DNA of 64,000 nt from Mesostigma viride (Eukaryota; Streptophyta; Mesostigmatophyceae; Mesostigmatales; Mesostigmataceae), in contig RPFO01000084.1 of the NCBI GenBank assembly GCA_009746045.1, positions 1,486,618-1,550,617 on the forward strand, in the 5' to 3' direction. Within the stretch, counting starts at the first letter, position 1; the number at the start of each line of letters is the position of its first letter. Positions 55,301-64,000 of the stretch are shown piece by piece. A model generated the notes under the pieces. That model saw only the letters and a list, made by a program, of their open reading frames with translations, did not search any database and was not told the origin of the DNA. The translations under genes were made by a program, and so were the position numbers.

Positions 55301-58300
55301 TTCCTCATGGGTATGTGCATGCTCATCGTGTTTGGCAAGCTGTTGCCTCATGGGTATGTGCACGCTCATCGTGTTTGGCAAGCTGTTGCCTCATGGGTAT
55401 GTGCATGCTCATCGTGTTTGGCAAGCTGTTCCTCATGGGTATGTGCACGCTCATCGTGTTTGGCAAGCTGTTGCCTCATGGGTATGTGCATGCTCATCGT
55501 GTTTGGCAAGCTGTTCCTCATGGGTGTGTGCATGCTCATCGTGTTTGGCAAGCTGTTGCCTCATGGGTGTGTGCATGCTCATCGTGTTTGGCAAGCTGTT
55601 CCTCATGGGTATGTGCACGCTCATCGTGTTTGGCAAGCTGTTGCCTCATGGGTGTGTGCATGCTCATCGTGTTTGGCAAGCTGTTCCTCATGGGTGTGTG
55701 CATGCTCATCATGTTTGGCAAGCTGTTGCCTCATGGGTATGTGCATGCTCATCGTGTTTGGCAAGCTGTTGCCTCATGGGTGTGTGCATGCTCATCGTGT
55801 TTGGCAAGCTGTTCCTCATGGGTATGTGCACGCTCATCGTGTTTGGCAAGCTGTTGCCTCATGGGTGTGTGCACGCTCATTGTGTTTGGCAATCTGTTCC
55901 TTATTGCGGTTCCTAATATCTGTGCCTGATCGCTCAGGCTGCTTTCTTTTCAGCGCTTCACTTATGTTGCAGGTCTCATAGCCGTATCGTATCTTTTAAA
56001 ATAAATGTACTATCACAACAGTATTCCAGCTTTCCCAGCACCGTTTTTGCGACCGTGAATCGGGAGCTCTGTGTTCAGGGTTGCAGCGGATGCTAGCTTC
56101 AGCGGCGTGGCAACGCGGTCGCTAGCTGATTACTAGCGCATTGCTCCCGTTGGCCGATGCTGTGGGCACAAGGGTGCTGCGGGAAGGGGGGTGGGCCTCG
56201 CGTCTTTGCCTTGGCTAATTATTCAGGATTTCGTGTTTGCGACAGGAACGTCCTTGGGCAGTCCATCTTTCGTTTCGCACGGATGCTAGTGCTGGGGGCT
56301 CCGCACAGGAGCTCCGCCTGCTGTCTGCAGAGGGTTTGGGGCTTGGCAGCCCCCCAACGCGCTGCCACTGTCGTCAGCATCCGTGCAACCTTTAGTTGGA
56401 GCCCTAAATCTGTGTCGCAAAAAATGATGCTGGAAAATTACTGTCGCCTGGCAAAGGTAAAACCGCGGGGCCCTCTAGTTTTCTGGCAGCCATGGCCGAC
56501 AGTAACAAGAACTAGTGCACTAGGAGCCAGCTAGTTACCGAATTGTCACGCCGCCGAAACAGCACCTATGCAACCCTTACAGTGCCCTATTTCACTGTCG
56601 TGAAAATGATGAAAAAAAACGGGAATATCAATGAACATATCTCATCGCTGAAAATCATTTGCAGGAAACAGATCAGGAACACGGTCAGAGTGTGAGAAAG
56701 GAATAACTGTGTAGCCGGAAGGAGCTAGGCATTACGACGAGCCACTCGAAGCAGACAACAGCTCTTCCGGCCCGCCGGAGGGCCTTCAAGGCACGTCTAA
56801 ACCGTCTGGGCCACGGGGAAGCGGGCCCAGATGCAGCGAAACAACAAATCCGTGACTGTGTGGGTGAGCACAACAGGCAGGCGCTGTTGCCAGTTCGATG
56901 ACCAGGGCAGACCCAACTAGGGGGCATTCTGACCAGTGAGGAGTGGGGAGTGGGGAGTGGGGAGTGGGGAGTGGGGAGTGGGGAGTGGGGAGTGGGGAGT
57001 GGGGAGTGGGGAGTGGGGAGTGGGGAGTGGGGAGTGGGGAGTGGGGAGTGGGGAGTGGGGAGTGGGGAGTGGGGAGTGGGGGCTGTGGGGTAAAATTATT
57101 TTCGGGGACAGGCCTGCTGTGCAAACGATGCTAACGGTGCAGATAATTCTGGCTCTTTTGTCCTCCCCTCATCCCTTTAGTTAGTAAACGTGTTATACAG
57201 GAGGGATTACTGGCTGAACCCCAGCAAACACACGTTCTTTAGTAATTTTACAAAATGAATATGATAGTGTTAGGCATCACCAGGGCTTGCCAGGTGTGCC
57301 GGCCTTGGCGCTGGCGGATGTGTGTGTACCACTCTTGCTTGTCCATGGAGATAGGCCTTCTACCACATTGTGTGCGATTACGATGACAGCGGTTACTAAG
57401 GCAATCTAATAAGATTGAGACGTCTGATAAGCCGTACAATAAGGTTTGGTGGTATGCGCTGTGCCCCTTGTTCTGGGTCGTGACGTGCCCCTATTCGCAA
57501 CGCCTGTTGTTTTGGGTTGTGCTGGGGCCGCGTCGGTTCCCCCGACGGGGTCCCCCTGTTTGGCGCCACCACCACCCAGTGCGTAGCGCCGCGGCACGCG
57601 AGTGGAGCGCATCCGGCTGGAGGCTGGTGCTGCCGCTGCTGCGACTGTGCGCACGCACCTGCATCAAGGTGAGGGTTTAGGGTTTAGGGTTTAGGGTCGG
57701 CATCAAGGTGAGGGTCGGCATCAAGGTGGGGGTCGAGAGGTCAGCCAGGGGTAGTAAGGGGGCAAGGGGTGAGGGGTGAGCTTGGGAAGCACAGGCATCA
57801 AGGTAAGGTTCGAGGGGTAGGGGCCAAGGAGTAAGGCACGAGGGGCAAGCGCAACCTTGCACGCATCTGCATCAACGTAAGGAGCAAAGGGGCAATATGG
57901 GCATGGTGCAAACTCACACGCACGTGCGTCAAGGGAAGGGGTGAGAGGTAGGAAGGGGTGAGGGGCGAGGGGCGAGGGGCAAGGGCAAGGGGCAAGGGGC
58001 AAGGGGCAAGGGGCAAGGGGCAAGGGGCAAGGGGCAAGGGGCAAGGGGCAAGGGGCACAGCCGCATGCACACGCATCAAGGGATGGGCATGCCTTCCTGT
58101 CCCAATGTGGCAACGCCCGCATCATGTGACAACCACAGGTAGTACAGCTATCGCTGTCTCTCGAGGGCCGTCTGCCTATGGAAACACTGGCTTCCTTCCT
58201 GGGGCCAATATGAGTTGATAGTACAGCTATCGCTGTCTCTCGAGGGCCGCCTGCCTATGGAATTACTGGCTTCCTTCCTGGGGTCAATATGCGTTGATAG

Positions 58301-61300
58301 TACAGCTATCGCTGTCTCTCGAGGGCCGCCTGCCTATGGAAACACTGGCTTCCTTGCTGGGGTCAACATGAGTTGATACGCTGTACTCATGCCGACGGCT
58401 TTGCAGGGCAGCACATGTTGGGGACCCAACGTGCTGGTTGGATTCCATTTTCCTGTCGTGGCGTTCCATCTGCAGACTGCATCGCAATTTGTGTCTTCCA
58501 GCGTGGGTTCTGCTTTCGCCCCTCGCCCTTTTCTCTCTTACCTCTTGCCGTGGCTTAATGGCGTCGAGGAGACCCCTGTCTGGAGCTGGTTTCTTTTTTG
58601 CCTTTTGTTTGGCTTGTGCTGGCTTGTGTTGTTGCCTTATGTTGGTTGGTGTTGCCACGTCACATCTTGTTGTTGTTGGCTTGTGTTACTTCTTGTCATG
58701 GCCCGTGTGATGGACGGTGCTGATATCTGCAGGGCGCCGCGTACAGCTGGCTGACGTCGACGCTGTGGGGCGTCCCTGTGGCATCCCTCCCCATCTGGAC
58801 CACCGCGCAGCCCTTGGGTGCGTTTGCAGCCCTTTGATTGTGGGGGTGATGTGAGAAGAAATTTGTTTGACGATAGATCTTGCACAGTGCACATTAGGAG
58901 CAACGCTGGGCATGGATGCCGTAGGTGGCATAGTGACGCGAGTGCTCCGGGAGAGATTTACATCCACAACATGCTGCTATAAAACACACCGGGCGGGGCA
59001 TAGATATTGTTAGAGCCGGAAATGAACGTGGATGCGGCCCCTTGTGCCCGCAGCAAGGAAGGGCACGGGGTGTTCTGCGCTTAAGGCATGGGGTGCTTTA
59101 AAGGCATGGCGTGCTCGAAAGTCATGGCGTGCTCTGAAGGCATGGCGTGCGCTAAAGGCCGTTGGCAAGTACGGTACATGGGTCAATGCGCGGGGCCTGA
59201 AAATACGAGTATATACGTTTGGGCTCCAAAATACGTGTCCCCAAAACGTGACTGTTTTTTAAGGGTTGCAGCGCACCCATATGGAAAAAACTTTACCAGC
59301 ATGGATTGTGATGAACAAAGCTTGTCATTTCTAACTTAATCACACAATATAGCACGCTCGTGTATGACGTTGATGCGTATTGGCTGAGAACATTTTGTGT
59401 GCTTATTGGTTCACAACATCTGTACGTGCCCTGCATTTAATCCTATCTTAGGAACTCGGCAACCAGCAGCCTGGCAGCCATCTCGTCAGTGGGAACCAGC
59501 CATTTGGCGATCTGAAGCTAGCCATTGTGAAGAGGAGTCGACGATGAGGCAGCCGCAGGAAAAGTTCTTGTTGCAAAATGCGAAGAAATACGTACGTACT
59601 TCGTCACGGAAACCGGTTCATATATTTAGATTTCTGACTTGTTCTTTCGTTTTCACCTCGTCATCCCACTCACGGCCTTGAATTGGCTCGCCTGCGTACT
59701 GAAAATTGCGACGCTGGCCTGACTGCACCTCGACTCGCTATTTTGCAGCATACACCCTCCGCAGTGTTAGTATTACTAATTAATTTTGATTCTGGACGTA
59801 CAGCACCTACAAACGCTCAATAAAATAAGAAAATGAATTCCCGAGTGTCTGGTTTTAGCTACCAAACAAGCAAAGAAAGTGTAACTAAATATGCTTTGAC
59901 CATCAAAAGTGCTTGTTTCGAGGTAAAAAACAAAGAAAAATATAATATCTGGCTGACAAATGTGCTTTACTGGCGGTAACAACAGTGCTGCCGGCTGGGT
60001 TATACCAAACGAACAAAAATATTAAATCTCACAGCCAGTTCAACGGTTGTTCGGCAAACAAACAAACAAACCAGATATTAATTCACTGGATGGGCCATGT
60101 AGAACTTCCAACCAATAGAACGCTATTATCTGATTCCGAAGAGCCTTTCTGCTGAACTGAACAAAAAGTAACAATGTGGATGTGTAACAGCTAACATCAC
60201 ACCTTCACTACGTTGAATCGGTGACCTTGCGCGTCTAGTCTTGCACATGCTGACATAGTATGATAATAATGCATCACTGTTGGCTTTCGCACCAACCTAC
60301 GACCAATGTCTCTAATTATTCCTAGGCCCTGCCGAGCATTTTGTAAGGCTTGTGCTTGATGGAAAGAACTGTTCGCATCTAGTTCTAGTAAAAATTTCGA
60401 ACGGGGAGTGAACGCCGCGCCAAGACACCTGTCAGGACTTACAGGCACCACGCTGCCCGCTGGTACCCCCGCAAAATTTTTAAGTCCACTTTGCGTACCG
60501 TAAAAAATACGCGTTTTTTTCGTCGCGGCGTTTGGTACGCGTATTCCCGTACTTTTGCGGCTCTGTGCGGCGTATTTGCCATCCCGATGACTGAAGGCAT
60601 GGCGTGCCCGAAAGGCATGCCTTGCTCGAACGGCATGGTGTGCTCAAAAGGCATGGCGTGCTCAAAAGGCATGGCGTGCTCGAAAGGCATGGCGTGCTCG
60701 AATGGCATGGGGTGCTTTAAAGGCATGGCGTGCGCCAAAGGCATGGCGTGCTTGAAAGGCATGGCGGCACTGCTCGAAAGGCATGAAGTGCTCTACGCTG
60801 ATCATGTCTTGGACCTGGTTGTCATGCCTGTCACGGGGCATGCCTTCATGGGGTGGGCTTCCACCGCCCCCATCTTGGGGCCCTGGACAATTGTGCGTCC
60901 CCCGGGTACTGGCAGGGACCTTGCGCCCACGTCCACTGTGCCGGTCCTTGCTTGCGGCGGGTGCTTGCGGTGGGTGCATTGGTTTGGAGCATGCTTGTGG
61001 GCTCTCTAGCGCCCTGGCATCTGGAAAGGGAAGGGAAGGCAGTCTCCGCGTCGTTCAGTCGGTTAATGTGACCCTAAGTTGCGACCCCATTTTGTTTCCC
61101 AAATTGGGTGCCATGCTGCTGGGTGGTCCCACGGAGAATGGGGTAGTTTTTCGCAGAATTTGTGACAAAAAAAAAGCTGTTTTCGACTTTTTTCCGATTT
61201 TTTTTCCTGGCGATTTGAGAACGCCCACAAAATTTCGCACAATTTCGTGTGTTTTTCGCATGGTTTTCACACAATTTCACACGATTTTCCCCACAAGATT

Positions 61301-62727
61301 TTGCATAATTTTACACGAAGGGTCTAGCTGTAGAGAGACCCTTGAAAGTTTTCTCATGAATTCACGCATTTTTTACACGTCGTAATTTTTTACCATCGAT
61401 TTTTTTTGCATGAATTCACACTTTTTGGCCCGTTTTTGGTAAATTTCAGCAAGTTTTGCGCGATTTCGCACGATTGCCAATGGGTTTGCACGGTTGGCCA
61501 AAGAAAAGTTAAAAAGGCTTAAGTTCAGGTTTTTTTGTCACAAAAATCTACCCCATTCTTCGCGGTACCACCCTGCATCTATGTGGCTGCCGCGTCTCGG
61601 TGGCCGTGGCTCTTGTGCCTATGCCACCCGATGCACAGATGGCCTTGATGTGCATTTGTTTGTCAGGCGTTGGAACTCAAAGTGTGCATTACTTGCCATG
61701 TCCCCGGACTCGTGTGTGTGAACTCCTGTGGTTTTAATGTGCAGGCACCATCCTGGCATTTCCCCACGGGGCCGCGTGGCATGGAGGAGGCGCGGTGAGT
61801 GGCCGAGCATGTTAGTCATACAGGCATGGGGTCGGTCATTCAGTTCATAAGAATGTCTGGTTGTATATCAATGAGACAACCAGACCAATATACATAGATG
61901 TTGTATTGATCGCTGGTTGTCTCGTTGATATTGCAATTTACCGGGTGTTAGCGGAATGGTTGCTTACCATGGCTCGTCCCAGCGGTTTCCCACAGAGGGC
62001 CTCTGGAGAGCTTTCTGACAGCCTGGTCAAAAGTTGTCGTGGCCGTATCCTTGGGGCACAAGCAAATAGCCGCAGCATTGCAAAGCCCCCCCCCCCCCCC
62101 CCCCAAGTGGCCAGGGTCCAGCTCTAAGCTCTATGTAGTTATTTCCATCACGACATGCATGCTGAAGGCAGGAGGGGCTTCAAATATGGAGTGGGGGGTC
62201 ATGCCATTTTTATTTAGTAGGATCACCCACTGCTAGAAAACAGGTGGTTTGCGGGGGCTTGGGATGCACGTGGAAGAAGCTGCGCACCCATTAAATTACA
62301 TGAAGAGCAAGAAGACCCATTGGCTAGGCAAATATGCGCTCGTTTTACGAGCGGTTGATTGTCTCTATTTGCGCACTTGTCAGCATTAAGATACAGTGAT
62401 TGCATTGTAGGCAGCATCCTTGATTGATTGCCTTGCTAAATGTCGACTGGCACACTTAGACGAAGAATTTGTCCGATACAATGATAGGACTTCTCTTTGA
62501 TGTTTCTTGACGTTCGAGACGATGAGCTCAATCTTTTTTCGTTTCAAACGTAAATCACTGTTTTCTTGCCTGCCTGTAAATGTTTATATTACCTGCCTAT
62601 AATATGAACATTTTGTCCCCGGCACTGCGCTGGTTGTTTCCTTGATTTTGTCCCATGCATGCCACAGGTGGCCATTTTGCCGTGGCTGATGATGGTATCT
62701 TCTGTAGGCGCCATGCTGGTTGGATAA
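36007..62727 (+). CDS. GET1: GET1/WRB-type subunit of the tail-anchored protein insertase, seven exons
   Basis: ER receptor subunit for the GET3/TRC40 chaperone that inserts tail-anchored proteins. Exons: 36007-36114, 36384-36463, 37433-37503, 57580-57668, 58733-58817, 61745-61794, 62668-62727 (TAA). All six introns are GT-AG, all phases agree, and the total is 543 nt = 180 aa, the usual GET1/WRB size. Residues ~11-33 form TM1 (VFIVVIAVEYLSRLARWFL). Residues 37-90 are the cytosolic coiled coil that binds GET3 (RKERELARELAKLRREAA, then TKLQRAATAKEKELEE). TM2 is ~99-118 (WRLVLPLLRLCARTCIK). The family-like stretch TLWGVPVASLPIWTTAQPLG, then LAFP, leads to TM3 VAILPWLMMVSSVGAMLVG. The order and spacing fit animal WRB and plant GET1 as I know them. 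Intron 3 is 20,076 bp, almost all of it a 43-bp satellite. Confidence 0.88.
37048..37120. repeat. (GGGGC)n in GET1 intron 2
   Basis: About 14 copies of the 5-bp unit, G-rich on the transcribed sense strand. G-quadruplex formation is likely in RNA or in the non-template strand. Confidence 0.95.
37332..37392. repeat. (GT)n microsatellite in GET1 intron 2
   Basis: About 30 uninterrupted GT units, 40 bp before the acceptor of exon 3 (AG 37431-37432). Confidence 0.95.
37797..55903. repeat. 18.1-kb tandem array of a 43-bp unit in GET1 intron 3
   Basis: About 420 head-to-tail copies of a 43-bp unit that includes GCATGCTCATCGTGTTTGGC and GCCTCATGGG. Common variants are a 42-bp form with TTCCTCAT in place of TTGCCTCAT, GTGTGC/GTATGC alternation, and GCACGC for GCATGC. 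No unit has a stop codon in any forward frame and 43 is not a multiple of 3, so all three forward frames stay open for over 6,000 codons. These are not proteins. The middle (~42.4-49 kb) is nearly free of the 42-bp form, whereas both flanks are rich in it. There are no spacers, so it is not a CRISPR. Confidence 0.97.
55904..57579 (+). other. Rest of GET1 intron 3
   Basis: Unique sequence with no supportable gene, plus the GGGGAGT array. It ends with the CACCACCCAG acceptor of exon 4. Confidence 0.6.
56937..57082. repeat. (GGGGAGT)n 7-bp array, about 21 copies
   Basis: A nearly perfect 7-bp repeat, G-rich on the sense strand of GET1, within intron 3. Confidence 0.95.
57672..57697 (+). repeat. 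Interstitial TTTAGGG telomere-type repeat
   Basis: Three TTTAGGG units preceded by AGGG. They begin directly after the splice donor of exon 4 (AAG|GTGAGGGTTTAGGG). TTTAGGG is the telomere unit of land plants and many green algae. Confidence 0.9.
57957..58057. repeat. (GGGGCAA)n 7-bp array
   Basis: About 12 copies of the 7-bp unit, with GGGGCGA variants at the left end, in GET1 intron 4. Confidence 0.9.
58141..58378. repeat. Three direct copies of a 79-bp unit
   Basis: Copies start at 58141, 58220 and 58299 (AGTACAGCTATCGCTGTCTC) and differ at only a few positions. They lie in GET1 intron 4. Confidence 0.95.
59083..59160. repeat. 18-bp repeat array, first block
   Basis: Four to five degenerate copies of GGCATGGCGTGCTCGAAA in GET1 intron 5. 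The same family recurs at 60590-60790. Confidence 0.85.
60590..60790. repeat. 18-bp repeat array, second block
   Basis: About ten copies of GGCATGGCGTGCTCGAAA with variants (GGGGTGC, TTTAAA). Open frames here (Lys-Gly-Met-Ala-Cys-Ser) are repeat artefacts. Confidence 0.9.
61108..61576. mobile_element. Foldback/TIR element in GET1 intron 5, related to the one at 9135-9628
   Basis: The outer arms are imperfect inverted repeats: GGGTGGTCCCACGGAGAATG at the left, and a right arm whose complement begins GGGTGGTACCGCGAAGAATG. Both continue with GGGGTAG, a T run and TGTGACA. The interior shares the TTTCGCACAATTTCG units, GAATTCAC and TTTTTTACC(A/G)TCGA blocks with 9135-9628. No gene. A target duplication could not be fixed. 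Confidence 0.7.
61865..61931. repeat. 19-bp inverted repeat in GET1 intron 6
   Basis: ATATCAATGAGACAACCAG (61865-61883) and CTGGTTGTCTCGTTGATAT (61913-61931) pair at 18 of 19 positions with a 29-base loop. The arm matches the terminal motif of the Penelope-like element. Confidence 0.85.
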
Positions 62728-62985
62728 GCTTATAAGTGAGAAAGGCCCCAACTCTCAATCAGCAGTATTCAGAGCAGTAGATATGGCTGGCAATAATGGA
62801 AATCCCATGGACTACGTTCCATTATAAGTCATAAAATGTGCCATTGGTTTGCTTCATGTTTACATTCCAAAGCTACTTTATCACGCACAGAGCATGAAAC
62901 AAATTTGTCTGTGTTTGCGGAGGTCATCCAAGCCTGCCTAGCTGTTATGAAGGATACCGACCCCACTTCCATCTCCATCAGGGGT

Positions 62986-62990
62986 TGTAA
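62986..62990 (+). promoter_or_regulatory. Candidate TGTAA poly(A) signal of GET1
   Basis: First TGTAA after the GET1 stop, 259 bp downstream. The position fits a chlorophyte 3' UTR, but the motif is short. Confidence 0.4.
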
Positions 62991-64000
62991 CGGTGACGTG
63001 GGCACAAGACGTAGGCTAAGGCTGATGGCCACCATGAGCCATGGCTGAATCATCTAATGCCATCACGTGCATACTAGCTTGCCAATCTAAATAGCTGTCA
63101 CGGTGGAGCTATGTCGTCCGCACGCGAGAGTTGGGTACTGGCAGTCGGAAAGTGTCAGTAGGTTAGTCGCAAGCTCCATGGGGAGTTGCGACCGGGGCCG
63201 GGTTTCGACAACGTCTGCGCGAGGTACGCCGGTGGATGTCAGAATTTCTTCGGTAGTTCACGAGCACCGGGCGGCGTGAGCTACACCAGCAAAGGTCAGT
63301 ATTGCTGCGGCGGTACACTTGGTGACGGATGTTGGCATGTTGAATTGCTGCGGCAATTCACTTGCGTCTGCGTGAGTTACGCCGGCGAATGTCAGCATTG
63401 CTACGGCAGTACACCCGCTTGCGTTTTCAAGTTCAGATCCATAAGTGACACAGTCATTCGGTGACCGACCGTGAACTTGAACCTCGGAGGCTGGTACGCT
63501 GCATACCTGCCCGCTGTCGAGCTGGAGCTGGAGCTGGAGCTGGAGCTGGAAAACGGGATTTGCAGGACTTCAATGCGACGCTGATTGTGCCAGACCATGT
63601 GTCACATCCTGGTGCAGGCTTATTGCACGTGCCTTCAGTGTGTTGTCTGTTTTATGCCACACGTCGAAGTTGATGTTAGCAGTCCTGTGTGTTGATGTTA
63701 GCAATTGGGAAAAGCAATGATTGCAACGGGTGCGTGCCAGGCATGATTAGCAGTTGGCCGCCAATTCTAGACACTGCATTACCAGCAGTGGCGCGGGCAT
63801 GGCCTGCAGGACTACGGGTGGTTGAAATATTGTGGCTGCGGATGTTCCGCAGGTTAGAGCAGTTATGGCGCGCAAGCGTGTTGCGCAGGCCAGGTTAGCA
63901 GATATCGAACAGTCGGACAGCACATGCATGGCTTGTGAAAATGCCGACCTACGATATATGCGAGAGAGAGAGAGAGACACGGATAGCGTGTAGTCTCTCT
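62991..64000. other. Downstream region, no confident gene
   Basis: 63195-63430 has three diverged copies of a ~70-90 bp segment (GAGTTACGCCGGCGAATGTC-like) that would encode a Cys-rich unit (SYAGECQHCYGST). 63522-63551 is a (GAGCTG)n hexamer run. A (GA)n run is at 63961-63976. A partial gene could begin here but cannot be supported. Confidence 0.4.

Noticed and set aside
38126-55721. Many 60-90 codon minus-strand ORFs (MPNTMSMHIPMRNSLPNT type)
   Set aside because: Reverse-strand readings of the same satellite; each arises wherever 42-bp units change the phase.
37797-55903. CRISPR array
   Set aside because: Units are contiguous with no unique spacers, and the sequence is eukaryotic nuclear DNA.
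37778-55981. Three overlapping plus-strand ORFs of about 6,040-6,070 codons
   Set aside because: They are the three forward frames of the 43-bp satellite, which has no stop codon; all three are equally open, and the array lies inside an intron of GET1.
56157-56534. 125-codon ORF after the satellite
   Set aside because: No family resemblance, and it lies within GET1 intron 3 between two exons whose phases already match.
58438-58730. Hydrophobic ORF (90-121 codons) in GET1 intron 4
   Set aside because: A TTG/TGT-rich stretch gives apparent Leu/Cys/Val helices in several frames at once; the real exon 58733-58817 follows it.
62836-63048. 70-codon ORF downstream of GET1
   Set aside because: It overlaps the probable GET1 3' UTR and its TGTAA signal; no recognisable domain.

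Overview
The window comes from the nuclear genome of a eukaryote, most likely a green alga (chlorophyte, volvocalean-like). The evidence is spliced genes with GT-AG introns, TGTAA polyadenylation motifs (one sits 176 bp past the RPL32 stop), an interstitial plant-type TTTAGGG telomere repeat, GC-rich coding DNA, and retroelements of kinds known from green algae. The species is not determined.

Layout. (1) 1-960: 3' end of a ribosomal protein L32 gene. (2) 2,600-13,400: a graveyard of non-LTR retrotransposons (two related APE-type LINE families, A and B), mostly truncated, frameshifted or lacking the reverse transcriptase. It also holds a 494-bp TIR element, a 494-bp foldback palindrome, and a 5'-truncated retroelement with a 15-bp target duplication. 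(3) 13,406-27,133: a 13.7-kb element with 30-bp perfect terminal inverted repeats and a 3-bp target duplication (GGA), inserted in frame into the endonuclease region of a family-B LINE. It carries a divergent pair of unrecognised genes (gene A, with a long Ala/Pro-rich repeat region; gene B, with a PHD-like finger, poly-Gln and 14-residue repeats) around a cluster of palindromes. A Penelope-like element with an N-terminal GIY-YIG domain is nested in it. (4) 27,134-30,160: the rest of the interrupted LINE. (5) 31,747-34,703: a spliced gene for an unknown multi-pass membrane protein (minus strand). (6) 36,007-62,727: a seven-exon gene, reconstructed here, for a GET1/WRB-type tail-anchored-protein insertase subunit (180 aa). 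Its third intron is 20.1 kb and contains an 18.1-kb tandem array of a 43-bp unit. The remaining introns hold further satellites, 7-bp G-rich arrays, a telomere-like tract and a foldback element.

How it fits together. Real host genes are few: RPL32, GET1 and the membrane protein. The rest is mobile DNA and its remains. Several insertions can be read as nested events because undoing them restores the interrupted reading frame: the 494-bp element in a LINE RT, and the 13.7-kb element in a LINE endonuclease. The three parallel open frames of more than 6,000 codons at 37.8-56.0 kb are artefacts of the 43-bp array (43 is not a multiple of 3 and the unit has no forward stop codon); they are not genes.
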